From contig CM065684.1 of assembly GCA_017654935.2 (NCBI GenBank), forward strand, positions 58,575,756 to 58,639,755: 64,000 nucleotides of DNA, written 5' to 3'. The DNA is from Phymorhynchus buccinoides (Eukaryota; Mollusca; Gastropoda; Neogastropoda; Raphitomidae). The notes under the pieces are model-generated. The model was not told the DNA's origin, ran no database searches, and was given only the letters and a program-made list of their open reading frames with translations. Shown here piece by piece: positions 11,627-27,401 of this stretch. The position numbers were made by a program, and so were the translations under genes. How positions within the stretch are numbered: the first letter of the stretch is position 1; each line of letters begins with the position of its first letter.

Positions 11627-11748
11627 CTTGGTCACGTGAGCGTCAGCCACCACGTGCAGATTGGCGCGGTGCAGGACGGGATAGAGGAAGGCACGTGACG
11701 TGCTGGAACGAAGACCATCAGCTGCCGTGGCTTGAACGAGGGACACTC
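11627..11748 (-). CDS. GMC oxidoreductase, exon 5
   Basis: Forty codons plus two leading bases. It encodes VQATAADGLRSSTSRAFLYP and LHRANLHVVADAHVTK, the GMC region preceding the V-x-F segment. Acceptor ACCATAG at 11749-11750; donor ACCAAG|GTATCA below 11627. Phases fit exon 4 (exit 1) and exon 6 (entry 0). Confidence 0.9.
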
Positions 11749-11834
11749 CTATGGTACACAGACATGCACATAGAAACGCACACACAAGCGCGTGCATGCA
11801 TCGGCATGCACTAAATATGCACACGGTTACATTT

Positions 11835-11947
11835 TATTTGATACAGTATTTTTCTTCTTTTCATGACGACAGGATGAAAACAAGCTTATTGCTTACTCCT
11901 TTATCGTCAATAAAGATCATTTTGATTTGACTTGACTTGTCTTGACT
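11835..11947 (+). mobile_element. 3' end of a non-LTR retroelement with (TTGACT)n tail
   Basis: CATGACGACAGGATGAAAA, TCGTCAATAAAGATCATTTTGA and a TTGACTTGACTT tail. The same 3' end occurs at 28790-28910 (reverse) and 52985-53142, showing a dispersed family. Only the extreme 3' end is present. Confidence 0.6.
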
Positions 11948-12028
11948 TAATCATGTATGCACATATACACATAAGTATAGCCTAAAACAAAATGCCTTTC
12001 ATTTTACAAACACATGCGCGCGCGTGCA

Positions 12029-12263
<235 letters not shown>

Positions 12264-12274
12264 ACAACTGTTTA

Positions 12275-12965
12275 ATGTGGCTCAGTAGCAGGGACACTGA
12301 CCCCCAGTTACCCGGCTTCTCACTGGCGAGACTGGACAGATCTAAAGAAGCCACTGGTAAGAAGAAAGGTGGAGGTGTGTGTGTGTACGTGAACGATCGC
12401 TGGTGTACCAACATAACCGTCATGGAGCAGGTGTGTAACCAGGACATAGAGTTGTTGGCTGTGGCCCTTAGGCCTTTTTATCTGCCCAGGGAGTTTCGCC
12501 GGGTCTACGTCACCGTAGTGTACATCCACCCCCGGGCAGATACGAAGCGTGCTGCTGAGGTCATCTGGCAGGTTGTGCAGAAACAGGAGTCACAGTGTCC
12601 AGAGTCAGTCCGTCTCATTCTTGGTGACTTTAATCAGTGCCGGCTCAACAAAGTGTTGCCACAGTACCGGCAGTATGTCACGTGCAAAACCTGTGCTGAC
12701 GCAACTCTGGACCTGTGTTACGGGAACATTCCAGCAGCCTACAAGAGCAAGCCGATGCCCAGCCTGGGGCGGTCGGTGCACAACCTGGTCCACCTGCTGC
12801 CCCTGTACCGCCAGCGGCTGAAGACCAGCAAGCCCTCAATACGGCGGGTGAAGACGTGGACCAAGGAGGCGACGGAGGCTCTCAACGGCTGTTTCCTCTG
12901 CACTGACTGGGACGTTTTGCTGGAGGGTGCCCCGCTGGAGGAGCAGGTGGACATTGTTACGCCTA
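12275..12965 (+). pseudogene. LINE (CR1/L2/Rex1-type) apurinic endonuclease domain, 5' truncated
   Basis: Encodes GGGVCVYVND, then YVTVVYIHP and LILGDFN, the catalytic endonuclease motifs of CR1/L2-group LINEs, followed by HNLVHLLPLYR. The usual SDH active-site triplet near the end is SVH here, losing the Asp. The N-terminal part of the domain is absent and the sequence starts beside a GA repeat. A one-base frameshift around 12950-12965 separates it from the reverse transcriptase: the sense continues as YVNFCVDMLVPSKEVK in the next frame. Confidence 0.75.
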
Positions 12966-12984
12966 TGTTAACTTTTGTGTTGAC

Positions 12985-14787
12985 ATGCTAGTGCCCAGCA
13001 AGGAGGTGAAGACCTACCCCAACGACAAGCCCTGGGTGTCCAGAGAGCTGGCCGGCGTCATCAGGCAGCGACAGCAGGCCTTCCAGGACGGGGACGAGGC
13101 CGAGGTGAAACGCCTGCAGAAGGAGACCAGGAAGACGGTGCTGGCTGACAGGGGCCGCTTCAGGGACAGGGTGGAGAACCACTTTGCGTCTGGCAACCCC
13201 AGGCAGGTGTGGAGCGGCCTGCAGTCCATGACGGACTACAAACCAGGGAGGAAGATCCTGAGAGCTGAGGACCCGCAGGTGCTGGCCAACGACCTCAACA
13301 GCTTCTATGCTCGCTTCGACACCGCTGATTTCTCCACTGAGCGTTCAAGTGCTCTCCTGGAGCTGGCTCAGCGGGACGATGGAGTGGAGGTGCTGACGGA
13401 GGAGGAGGTGAGGAGACAGTTCCGTCAGGTCAACCCACGCAGTGCCTGCGGTCCTGATGAGCTGCCTGGGGTGGTGCTGAAGCACTGCTACGACTCCCTG
13501 GCCGCTGTGTTCAGGGTCCTATTCCAGCGGTCCCTGGACTCCGGGCTGATCCCGTCCATATGGAAATCCTCCACCCTTATCCCTGTCCCCAAGAAACCCT
13601 CCCCCACCACCCTCAATGACTACCGCCCTGTGGCCCTGACCTCTGTCCCTTTCAAATGCCTGGAGCGGATGGTGCTGCGCAGACTGCTGGGGGCCACACG
13701 CCAGTTCCAGGACCCCCTGCAGTTCGCCTACAGCCCCAACAGGAGCACGGACGACGCCATCATCACCGTGCTCCACTCTGTGCTGACCCACCTGGAGCGG
13801 CCGGGGAGCTATGCCAGGCTTCTGTTCCTGGACTTCTCCTCGGCCTTCAACACCATCCAGCCTCATCTGATGGTGCGGAAGCTGATGGCGATGGACGTCA
13901 ATCCCCTGATCATCAGATGGCTCTGCAGCTTCCTTACAGACAGGCCTCAACACGTGATGATCAGGACGCCTACCTCGTCTGTCGCCTCAGCCCAGGTCCG
14001 CACCAACACCGGAGCTCCACAGGGGGGGGTGCTGTCCCCGGCCCTGTTCACACTGTACACTGCCGACTGCCACTGCACCGCTGAGGGCACCCTCCAGGTG
14101 AAGTTCTCGGACGACACCTCCCTGACCGGCCTCATCACAACCAGTGAAAACTCCTACAGGGGCGCTGTGGAGGCGCTCATTGGCTGGTGTGATGACAACC
14201 ATCTCCTCCTGAACGTGGCCAAGACCAAGGAGATGGTTGTCGACTTCCGCCGGAAACCACCAAAGCCGACTCCACTGGTCATCAAAGGGGAGGAGGTGGA
14301 GTTGGTGGACCAGTACAAGTACCTGGGATCCATCATCGACAGCAAGCTGGACTGGTCCGCCAACTCCCAGGCCCTCCTCAAGAAGGGCAATCAGCGCCTC
14401 TTCTTCCTGAGGAAGCTGAACAAGTTTGGGGTGTGCCAGAGACTGCTCAGTCTGTTCTACGGAGCTACAGTGGAATCAGTCCTGACTTTCAACCTCCTCA
14501 GCCACTTCGGCAGCCTCAAGGAGCACGACAGAGCCAGGCTGACGAAGATCACCAAGACAGCTGGCAGGCTGATCGGTGCTCCTGTTGCCAGCCTTCAGGA
14601 GGTGTTTGAGAGGAGGGCAGCTAGGCGTCTGAGGGCCATCCAGGGTGACTCCAGTCACCCACTGTGCGAGCTTCTACAGGCGCAGACTTCTGGCAGGTCA
14701 GGCAGGCTGATCAGTCTCAGTGCACGCACTGACAGACTGAGGCGGTCATACCTGCCGACGGTAGTGCGCCTCTTAAACAGGACATGA
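12985..14787 (+). CDS. LINE reverse transcriptase (CR1/L2/Rex1-type)
   Basis: Open for ~600 codons. Motifs in order: STLIPVPKK and DYRPVALTS (fingers), FLDFSSAFNTI (motif A), NTGAPQGGVLSPALF (motif B), VKFSDDTSL (motif C; the usual FADD is FSDD, with both catalytic Asp kept) and FLRKLNKFG with SLFYGATVESVL (thumb region). The C-terminus ends LPTVVRLLNRT, normal for the group. The reading frame itself looks intact, but the copy cannot be autonomous because the endonuclease is truncated and frameshifted. The shown start is only the first Met after the frameshift. It lies antisense in intron 4 of the GMC gene. Confidence 0.85.
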   Translation: MLVPSKEVKTYPNDKPWVSRELAGVIRQRQQAFQDGDEAEVKRLQKETRKTVLADRGRFRDRVENHFASGNPRQVWSGLQSMTDYKPGRKILRAEDPQVLANDLNSFYARFDTADFSTERSSALLELAQRDDGVEVLTEEEVRRQFRQVNPRSACGPDELPGVVLKHCYDSLAAVFRVLFQRSLDSGLIPSIWKSSTLIPVPKKPSPTTLNDYRPVALTSVPFKCLERMVLRRLLGATRQFQDPLQFAYSPNRSTDDAIITVLHSVLTHLERPGSYARLLFLDFSSAFNTIQPHLMVRKLMAMDVNPLIIRWLCSFLTDRPQHVMIRTPTSSVASAQVRTNTGAPQGGVLSPALFTLYTADCHCTAEGTLQVKFSDDTSLTGLITTSENSYRGAVEALIGWCDDNHLLLNVAKTKEMVVDFRRKPPKPTPLVIKGEEVELVDQYKYLGSIIDSKLDWSANSQALLKKGNQRLFFLRKLNKFGVCQRLLSLFYGATVESVLTFNLLSHFGSLKEHDRARLTKITKTAGRLIGAPVASLQEVFERRAARRLRAIQGDSSHPLCELLQAQTSGRSGRLISLSARTDRLRRSYLPTVVRLLNRT

Positions 14788-14886
14788 TCGGCCTGCATCC
14801 TCACCTTCGAACAGAAAAAATGGCAGCAATGTGTGTGGGTGTGAGTGGGTGGGTGGTCGGATGTGTGTGTGTACATGTGCTGCATG

Positions 14887-14946
<60 letters not shown>

Positions 14947-15085
14947 AAAAGGAAATGATTTTTCTCATGAGTTGTGATATATTTCTTGTGATATGATACT
15001 GTCTTTTGTTGTTGTGATTTGCTCATGTGATATTATTGAGTAATTTAGTAGTGTGGTTGTGTGGGTGTGTGGGTGTGGGGGGGGG

Positions 15086-15144
<59 letters not shown>

Positions 15145-15234
15145 TGTGTGTGCGCGTGCATGTGGGGGTGTGCTTGGGTGGGTGTGAGAGAGAGAGAGGG
15201 GGGGGGGGTAAGAGAGGGAGAGAGATGGGGGGTA
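14788..15234 (+). other. LINE 3' untranslated region with GT runs
   Basis: Non-coding sequence after the RT stop. It contains (GT)n at 14889-14944 and 15090-15150 and short GA/G-rich stretches at 15186-15240. Taken as the start of the LINE 3' region because nothing else interrupts it. Confidence 0.5.
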
Positions 15235-15519
15235 GAGAGGGTAACTGTGTTGCTTTGTTGATTTTTAGCATACATTATTATAATATGTTCTAGCATTTTA
15301 TGATGTCTCTGTTTCTTTGCTATTGCTATTATATATATTGATTGTTTATCCTTTTTCTTATGTTTTCTAGACTTATGTGTATTATCCTATATTTTAAACA
15401 AATGATGGTTTAAGCTTTGTGTGCATGTGTCTGTGTGTGTGTGTGTGTCTGTGTCTGGGGAAATGAGAGAGAGAGGGGGGGAGAGGGGATGGAGATTGGA
15501 GGAGGGAGAGAGAGAGAGA

Positions 15520-15700
15520 GATTGATTGATTGATTGAATTTTATTTATAGAGGGTAACAGAGTAAGCAATAACATGCTTTTTTACATCCAGCCCTCTGGA
15601 CAAAATACATATATAAAAGTAGAAAATGGAAAACGAAAATAAACACATACAAAGTAATATAAAGCATGCAAAAAAACATCCCTATATTGTAACACATCAA
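15520..15700 (-). mobile_element. LINE 3' end fragment, reverse orientation
   Basis: GATTGATTGATTGAATTTTATTTATAG is followed by TAACAGAGTAAGCAATAAC and CATCCAGCCCTCTGGACAAA. It resembles the complement of a LINE 3' end with (TCAA)n tail. Similar text (GGTAAGCACACAATGGGCTTTTTTACATC) occurs at 24270-24300. Confidence 0.4.
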
Positions 15701-16440
15701 TAACAAAATCAAACCTATTATTATTAACTATACTAATTATTAACATTCAAAATGTGTGAAGTAAGCGCATACACACGGGAAAATAAAACCCAATCCTACT
15801 TTTCACACTCATCTTTAAACATTCAAAATAGAGAAATGCACAAACATAAAAAATACCTCAATCATACTTCATCATTAAAATGTACTTATTTGAAGAAACC
15901 CATGCATAATAAGTCAAACATAGTATTACTTTACCTACTCATCTTAGCATGCACAATTTAAAATGTAAATACATGTACCCATGGCAACATGAAGCCTATT
16001 CCTACATTCCATTATTCATTTTTAGCATGAACATATTAAAAAGTAAACACACACTCGTAACAAAAGCAAACCTAGTCATATTATTTGCAAGCGAATACAC
16101 ATATTAAAGGGTAAATACTGTTCATACCGAAATCAAGCCTGAACCTACTTTCTAGTCCTCATCTTTAACACGCACATAAGTCAAACTTAACTCATCACAA
16201 AATTAAAACTAATCCTTATTTTACATACTCGTAACATGTACACATTTTAAATTTAAAGCCGATACACATAATAAAATCAAGCCTAAGCCCATTTTACATA
16301 CTAATCTTAAAAATACATCAAGCTTAAATGTAAGCACATACACATGACGGAATAAAACCAAATCCTATTCTACATAGTCATCTTTAACATGCACGCATTT
16401 TGGAATAAACACTTATGCAAAACAAGATGAAACCCAATCC
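15700..16440. repeat. Highly degenerate ~80-110 bp tandem repeat
   Basis: AT-rich sequence in which one phrase recurs with drift: CACATACACAT, AAATCAAACCTAATCC, TATTTTACATACTCATC, TTTAACATGCACACATTTAAA. At least seven copies can be followed. Two more occur at 17395-17575, beyond a CT block. No coding sequence. Confidence 0.55.
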
Positions 16441-17030
<590 letters not shown>

Positions 17031-17212
17031 CTCATCATACAGGATCAACAATACAATATGTCAAAAAACCCACTTTTCGTTACATAAATATAAACATTCT
17101 GGCTAAATCACAATAAACAAAATAAAACAATATAAGCCTAAAGAAAAAAGAAAGAAAAAAAGAAAAAGAACAGTGTATACTAAATAATTATTTTATGACA
17201 CTAAACACACAC

Positions 17213-17700
<488 letters not shown>

Positions 17701-18183
17701 AGAGAGAACTAGGGTGAATGTGTGTTGATTTTAGCATACCTTTTATCATTGTTGTGGTATTCAGTATTGGTTTTAATAATCTAAACTTTGTTTTTGTGTA
17801 TATTGGGATATTATTCATTTTAATTTAGTTTTATGCATATTGTCCCATTATTGTTTGTTTAAGCTGTGTGTGTGTGTGTGTGTGTGAGGGAGAGAGAGAG
17901 AGAGGGGGGGGAGAGGAGAGAGAGAGATTGGGGGAAGGGGGGGAGGAGGGAGAGAGAGAGAGGGGGGGAGAGAGAGAGACACAGAGAGAGAGAGAGAGAG
18001 GAAAAGAGAGAGAGAGGGAGAGAGAGAGCCAGGGTGAATGTGTGTTGACTTTAGCATACATTATTTTACATTGTTCTAGTATTCAGCATTGGCTTTTATA
18101 ATCTAAACCTTGTTTTTATGTACCCCCTTTTATACATTTTGTTTGTTGTCCTATTATTACTTTTATACAAATTGTTTGTTTAG

Positions 18184-18185
<2 letters not shown>

Positions 18186-18274
<89 letters not shown>
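18186..18274. repeat. (GT)n microsatellite
   Basis: Pure GT run within the LINE-like 3' region. Confidence 0.95.
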
Positions 18275-18276
<2 letters not shown>

Positions 18277-18570
18277 ATATTGTATTGTAATTTAATTCTT
18301 ATGTATTTACTGTATATTGTCTTATTGTCTCTATTTGTATATGTGTTTTATGTGCATGCCAGACAAAGAATTTCTTTATGTTTTAAAGACAATAAATATT
18401 TTGATTGATTGATTAATGATCAGGCCATCTGCCCATGTCATGAGGGAAGGGGTAACAATGGGATATCTTCACAATTCAAACAGATAAACATAACAAACAG
18501 TATCAAGATAATAGCAGAAAATATCACATTGTTTCATTGCGAATTCTAAGTGCATCAGACAGGTACGTTG

Positions 18571-18900
<330 letters not shown>

Positions 18901-19009
18901 TGTGCGAATGTTTATTAATATTGAATATTATGTGCCTTTGACTATATTGTATGTACAAATTATAGTAAGTTGTTATTTTATGATGCATGCAACTGTATTT
19001 CAGTCCTAT

Positions 19010-19150
19010 ATATCTCTGTCTCTGTTTGTGTCTCTCTCTCTTCTCTCTTTCTCCGTCTGTCCCTCTGTCTGGCTCTCTGTGTCTCCGTCTCTGTCTTTCT
19101 CTGTCTGTCTCTTTCTCTCTCTCGTTCTCTTTCTCTCTCTATCGTTATAA
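19010..19150. repeat. Degenerate CT-rich microsatellite
   Basis: Interrupted CTCT/TCTG/TCCG repeats. From 19150 to 19423 follows LINE-3'-like sequence containing GTAAAGCGCTTAGAGC. Confidence 0.7.
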
Positions 19151-19421
19151 GTGTGGGTGTGAGTGTGATTTGTTAATAGTGTGGCCTGGGCGTCTTTAAG
19201 CGTCCATCAGTGTGAGTTTCAAGTTGGTTGCGAAAGTGTACTGTAGATTATGTCATTCATTATTTGGGCGTGATTGAGAAATTGACTGAGGGATCAGGGT
19301 AGGGGGGTGTTGGTCAATGTTTGATGTATACTGTTTGTTCATTGTGTTTATTTTAGTGATTTCTGTAAAGCGCTTAGAGCTTAAAGATTAGGCGAAATAA
19401 AAGTTGTCTTAATAAATAAAT

Positions 19422-19523
<102 letters not shown>

Positions 19524-19527
19524 TCAC

Positions 19528-19656
19528 CTTCCATAGTTTCTCCATTAGTGTCCACTTCCTTAAGTCCCATCTCTTTTCCAGCCTGCAGTGCCAAGTCCGT
19601 CAGCTTCATCGTATTATGTGTGGACACCTTTAGGGGGCCTCCTTTTCCGTGGTAGC
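19528..19656 (-). CDS. GMC oxidoreductase, exon 4
   Basis: 43 codon-equivalents (entry phase 1, exit phase 1). It encodes YHGKGGPLKVS, the conserved G-x-G-G-P-L segment of GMC enzymes, and KLTDLALQAGKEMGL. Acceptor CTGCTTTAG; donor ATGGAAG|GTGACC. It splices in frame between exon 3 (ends in a G) and exon 5 (starts GA). Confidence 0.9.
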
Positions 19657-19684
19657 CTAAAGCAGTCAAAGAATCACAGTACAA

Positions 19685-20104
19685 AATTAATGTAATGCGT
19701 GACTGCAGCGTGAGTGATCTGGGTTCCAATCCCGGCCTCGCCCTTTCTTTCTAGTTTGACAGGAAAATCGAACTGAACGTCGAGTCCTTCGGATGGGGAC
19801 TTATAGCTAGCCTGACCCGTGCGCTTTACGCACGTAAAAATCCCACGGCAGTTGAAAGTCGGTAAGAGCCAGGAGAAATCCCGCTGCTGGTATGGCCAAA
19901 TTGATAGCTATGTTTTCCAAGTGTGCCCACACCACTTCCTCACCCCACGCACCCCGCACCCCCCCCCCCCCCCCCCCCCCCCACCCGCTCCCAAAAACAA
20001 AAAAATGGGTAGGCGCTGCACTTGCGGCGACGCACTCTCCGGGGTAGAGCAGCCCGAATTTCACAGAGATAAGTCTGTGACTAGAATATACCAATACCAA
20101 AATA
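19685..20104 (+). mobile_element. tRNA-derived SINE, copy 2
   Basis: The tRNA-like head includes GGGTTCCAATCCCGGCC (B box region, 19720-19738). The body contains AACGTCGAGTCCTTCGGATG, CACGTAAAAATCCCACGGCA and GGTAAGAGCCAGGAGAAA. The 3' part GAGCAGCCCGAATTTCACAGAGAT (20046-20070) matches the other copies. A ~23 base poly-C run interrupts it at 19960-19982. It sits in intron 3. Confidence 0.7.
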
Positions 20105-20728
20105 GTAAGTAAGTCACGTAAACGTATTTTTCAGTAGGCCTATCTCTCACCTTTGGCGATGTGTAATAGTTTATCATGGTGATGTAACTGTTTCTTAATA
20201 CAGACGAACCAGAATTCTTTTTTCTGTTTTCTTTATTTGAGTGATTGTTATTAAAGGCAAGTTTATGCTAGATAGAGAGCTTGACACATTTAAATAAATA
20301 CTAGCTTTGCCGTCTGCCACTCCTCCCCCGAATGCACGCACATTCCCTAGCCCCCATATTATGTTTGCTTAGGGTTATCTTCTTTTTATGCAGAAGACAG
20401 GTCCGGACCAAGTTATTCGTAAGGGGAGGGGGGAAGGTCTGCCCGGGAGGTCCAGGGAGCTGCATAGGTTTCGGATTAAGGGACAGTGCTCTTTGGGGGG
20501 GCCCAGGGGGTGAAGTCCCCAGAAATGTTAGCAATTTAGTAATTATTACGGCAAAAATTGAGTAATTTCCTTACTTTTCACCATTGTATAAGATATAATG
20601 CTTGGGGTAGAGGGGGGTTTCCGGAGATCAGGACACACACCCCCCTCCACCCCTCACCCCGCCCCTTAATCCGGCCCTGGAAGGAATTTGAGAAGTCATA
20701 ACCCGTTGTTCTTTGCTGTAGGGTCTAC
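20105..20728. other. Intron 3 sequence without recognised feature
   Basis: Mixed composition with G-rich stretches at 20420-20515 and C-rich stretches at 20625-20665. I see no gene or transposon structure. Confidence 0.4.
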
Positions 20729-20918
20729 CTGATTTCACATAGTCGTCATTGTAGTTGTCCTCAGACTTGATAAAGTACGGTAACACCTCTTCGTAGCTCC
20801 AGCCTTCACTCCCCTGCTCCGCCCAGGTGTCGTAGTCATGGCGACTGCCCCGCACGTACATCATAAAGTTCAGGTTGGACGTTCCCCCCACCATCCGCCC
20901 TCTGGGCCAGTACGTTTT
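20729..20918 (-). CDS. GMC oxidoreductase, exon 3 (GMC signature 1)
   Basis: 63 codons plus one base, entry phase 0. It encodes YWPRGRMVGGTSNLNFMMY, matching GMC signature 1 that wraps the FAD pyrophosphate, then VRGSRHDYDTW and SYEEVLPYFIKSEDN, both highly conserved. Acceptor CCGTGTAG; donor AAATCAG|GTAGACC. Confidence 0.93.
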
Positions 20919-20935
20919 CTACACGGCATAGGATA

Positions 20936-21302
<367 letters not shown>

Positions 21303-21589
21303 GACAGTAGTCTGACCGAGTATTCTGCATGTGTAGGGGGACTAGGTAGAAAGACCTCGTGACATTTGATCATACACTATTGTCAATGCTAAATTAAAGC
21401 ACAAGCAGTAAAGTGACGAGCAATAAAACAATAACATGATAAAGCACACTCCAGTGAAGAGAAGAATAGACCCACATGTCTACACATACATATTTCAGTG
21501 ACTGTCCTCTGCCCGATGTGTGTGTGTGAATGCGTGCTTGCGTGCGTGTGTGCGCGCGCGCGTGTGTGTATTAGGTATTATTAGGTATT

Positions 21590-22190
21590 AGGTACTTTAT
21601 CGTCACCGAGGCGTCTCTCAGTCTGCTGGGGAATCCCATCGCACTCCTCCTGAAGGGCCTGCCCAAGCTGAACTAGGGTTTGTGGCTGGTTGACACATGC
21701 ACAAACAGCTCTTCCAATCATGTCCCAAGCATGGTTAACCCGATATAAGTCAGGGGACCTGGCTGGCCCTTCCATTTGCTCGATTGATTCGTCGTCCAGG
21801 TACTGATACATAACGTGTGCTCTGTGTGGACAGGCGTTATCATCCATAAGGATGAACTCCAGGCCAACAGCTCCAGCTTTATATTACCTATCTGTATTGT
21901 TGAAAAAATTGGGACTTTACTGGAGTTGCTCTGCCTCCGGGCATTGCCTCCAGTACTGTTCCCACCATCTTTGTATTTACAAATGTCCCATAAGTGTCTA
22001 TGACCGAGAGGACGTAAAACACCATTTTTCATTCCGACAGCTCCAGCTTAGGATCTCATGTTTGCATCAAGGATTTCACCCCAGTATCTGGCTGCCGTCA
22101 TGGTTCCGTTCAGGAGCACATGGAGATCGGTCTTTTCCTGCACACTGATTCCATCCCAGACCAGAAGTGAGCCTCCTCCTTACTGTGCCA
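21590..22190 (-). pseudogene. Tc1-like transposase remnant
   Basis: The minus strand encodes WDGISVQEKTDLHV, then EFILMDDNACPHRAHV and QMEGPARSPDL. This is the Tc1 DD34E core. The catalytic Glu position (normally PIE) reads RVN, so it is dead. The copy is split by a SINE-like insertion at 21884-22036. It is a different lineage from the two Tc1 copies in the Polinton. Confidence 0.8.
21884..22036 (-). mobile_element. SINE-like repeat inserted in the Tc1 remnant, with target duplication
   Basis: The sequence CGGGCATTGCCTCCAGTA...GTAAAACACCATTTTTCATT recurs at 53640-54020 and 61900-62110. Direct repeats ACAGCTCCAGCTT flank it (about 21868-21880 and 22037-22050), an apparent ~13 bp target-site duplication typical of LINE-mobilised elements. 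Confidence 0.6.
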
Positions 22191-22421
22191 TGTAAGCGTT
22201 GTGGAATCGCGCAAAAAATGTGCATAAAGTGAACACTACTCACTTTTTCAACACTACAGGGAAATTAATTACTGAAGTCAGTGTCAGCAACAAACAACCA
22301 CATATGAAAATCAAGCTTTCCCACAATTTTCAAAACAAAAAGTGATGCAAAACAAGTGTTGAGTAGTATATAATTGTTCATCCTATCATTCCTGTATAAA
22401 ATTGTGAAGATGTGTTTATAC

Positions 22422-22630
22422 CTGTTGCTCCAAACCTTGCATAGCAAACTCCTGAGGCTCGGTGTAATAGCCCCAGTCCAGTTCAGTATGAAGCTGATGA
22501 TCGGCAAATCCCGGAACGTCCACCTTCGGATGTTTCCGGTCGTCTGGCCCCGCCTCCAGCAACAACACAGTCACGTGATCATCTTCTGACAGCCGATTGG
22601 CTAGAACACATCCTGCCGAGCCCGCGCCCA
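22422..22630 (-). CDS. GMC oxidoreductase, exon 2 (FAD-binding)
   Basis: Two leading bases plus 69 codons. It encodes GAGSAGCVLANRL, which completes the N-terminal G-x-G-x-x-G ADP-binding motif begun in exon 1, followed by VTVLLLEAGPDD, whose Glu binds the FAD ribose, and LDWGYYTEPQ. Acceptor CGTGCTTCAG; donor CAACAG|GTATAA, phase 0. Confidence 0.93.
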
Positions 22631-22694
22631 CTGAAGCACGTGAAACGGAGAAGGAAAAAGAAAGAAAGAAAGCAAGAAAGAAAGAAACTACATA

Positions 22695-22913
22695 TAGGGG
22701 AAGACGGGGTAAAAAGCCCATGGGCGGGTAAGAAGCCCATACTAATTATCTCATGAAATGAAGCAAATTTCAGTCAAATTTTGCCCATGAGACGAACGCT
22801 AAACATTAACACTCGTCTCATGGGCAAAATTTGACTGAAATTTGCTTCATTTCATGAGATAATTGGCATGGGCTTCTTACCCGCCCATGGGCTTTTTACC
22901 CCGTCTTACCCTA
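22695..22913. mobile_element. Palindromic foldback MITE, copy 1
   Basis: Near-perfect ~219 bp palindrome, arms ~100 bp. Ends TAGGGGAAGACGGGGTAAAA and its complement. It lies in intron 1 of the GMC gene. It has TA at both ends, compatible with Tc1/mariner-type mobilisation. No coding capacity. Confidence 0.8.
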
Positions 22914-23062
22914 CTACTAATTGTAACTTTTATTTCACGTAAAACGTTATAAGGTTTTTTTGGTTTTTTTTATAATTAGTGATTTGAAAACAACCCACAG
23001 AGGATCTAATAATTTGTTGACGAATATACTATGAATTCATGTTTCTTCAACCACATGAAGGT

Positions 23063-23100
23063 TGGGGGGGGGGGGGGGGGGGGGGTTCGGGGGGGGGGGA
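23063..23100. repeat. Poly-G tract
   Basis: A run of ~23 G, TTC, then ~10 G. It could form a G-quadruplex on the plus strand, or may be an assembly-prone homopolymer. Confidence 0.85.
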
Positions 23101-23214
23101 TTAGAATGTCCCATTACTTTTTTCTTAAATTTTGCTTTTAGCAACCTCCCTTTAGAACCTCCATTCCTTTCGTTTTTTCACCCACCATATTTGAACATCC
23201 CAATACTTAGCCAC

Positions 23215-23498
<284 letters not shown>

Positions 23499-23783
23499 TA
23501 TCAAAGATATTCTAAAAGGGTAAGATGGATTACTTAAAATCTCGGCGAACCGGGCAGATAGAGTTATCGTTAGTGCGGACGTGTACACTATTCACAGTGG
23601 AGGCTATCCAAAAACTCGGACTGGAACTTGAACGGAGAATTCAACTGGCCTATCGATGTGTAAAATGTGTCACGTTTCAAAGGGACATAACCAGTGTTTC
23701 TGTCCTCACTACTCAAATATAAGGAAAAGAGACCGGATGTTTATCTTCCCCTGTACAGTCTTTGCTGCTATGCAGGACCTCAC

Positions 23784-23913
23784 CAACAACGTAGTCATAG
23801 GATGCGTTCGGTGCATTGGTCAGAGGAAGGGATGGCTCTTCTTGGCGTAGATAGTAGTAGCCCAACACTGAAAGCACTGCTAACAGCGCGGGAAGTCCTG
23901 CTACTGAACGCAT
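23784..23913 (-). CDS. GMC oxidoreductase (choline/glucose dehydrogenase-like), exon 1 with start codon
   Basis: First coding exon of a flavin-dependent GMC oxidoreductase, which oxidises alcohols or sugars with FAD; the substrate cannot be told from sequence. The start ATG is at 23911-23913. The N-terminus has a hydrophobic stretch (residues ~5-22, ending LSVLGYYYL) that could be a signal peptide or membrane anchor. Residues 38-44, ASYDYVVVG, start the Rossmann FAD-binding fold and run on into exon 2. Donor GTTGTTG|GTGAGG. All seven visible exons agree in phase and keep the GMC motifs, so the gene looks intact here: ~366 of an expected ~580-620 residues. On the minus strand a 300 bp CT run ends about 25 bases before the ATG. 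Confidence 0.9.
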
Positions 23914-23937
23914 CCTTCCGTTTGGTCTTTATCTGTT

Positions 23938-24243
<306 letters not shown>

Positions 24244-24304
24244 CGAAACTTTTTTGTATTGAGGGAAAAAGGGTAAGCACACAATGGGCTTTTTTACATC
24301 AAAT

Positions 24305-26763
<2,459 letters not shown>

Positions 26764-26981
26764 TAGGGGAAGACGGGGTAAAAAGCGCATGGGCGGGTAA
26801 GAAGCCCACCCCAATTATCTCTTGAAATGAAGCAAATTTCAGTCTCATTTTGCCCATGAGACGAGCGTTAATGTCTAGCATTCGTCTCATGGGCAAATTT
26901 GACTGAAAGTTTCTTTATTTCATGAGATAATTGGGGTGGGCTTCTTACCCGCCCATGCGCTTTTTACCCCGTCTTCCCCTA
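26764..26981. mobile_element. Palindromic foldback MITE, copy 2
   Basis: Same family as 22695-22913; ends TAGGGGAAGACGGGG and complement, arms ~100 bp. Confidence 0.8.
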
Positions 26982-27183
26982 CTTTTAGCCTATGTAAGCA
27001 GAGTGAATGCATGAATACGCGAACTCACAAACATTTTGTGAGAATTAGTATATTGTTTATGTGTCGACGGTATGCATCACAACAACCTACATTAGGCCTA
27101 CACAATCAATGCAGGTACGTAGCTAGGCCTATGTCCAACACATGTTGCAGCTCAACTTGGAATATGCGAAGGTTTTGCGTCTG

Positions 27184-27401
27184 TAGGGGAAGACGGGGTA
27201 AAAAGCGCATGGGCGGGTAAGAAGCCCACCCCAATTATCTCACGAAATGAAGCAAATTTCAGTCTCATTTTGCCCATGAGACTTGCGTTAATGTCTAGCA
27301 TTCGTCTCATGGGCAAATTTGACTGAAATGTTCTTTATTTCATGAGATAATTGGGGTGGGCTTCTTACCCGCCCATGCGCTTTTTACCCCGTCTTCCCCT
27401 A
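27184..27401. mobile_element. Palindromic foldback MITE, copy 3
   Basis: Nearly identical to copy 2, which lies 200 bp away; the intervening sequence is unrelated. Confidence 0.8.

Noticed and set aside
11149..11824. Poly-Asp, poly-Met, poly-Ser and poly-His frames
   Set aside because: All frames of a GAT repeat are open. Only the minus-strand piece 11627-11748 is real coding sequence (GMC exon 5).
22416..22721. Single-exon reading of the GMC segment with extra N-terminal residues
   Set aside because: A phase-matched splice acceptor at 22631-22632 and the exon 1 donor show that the upstream residues are intron.
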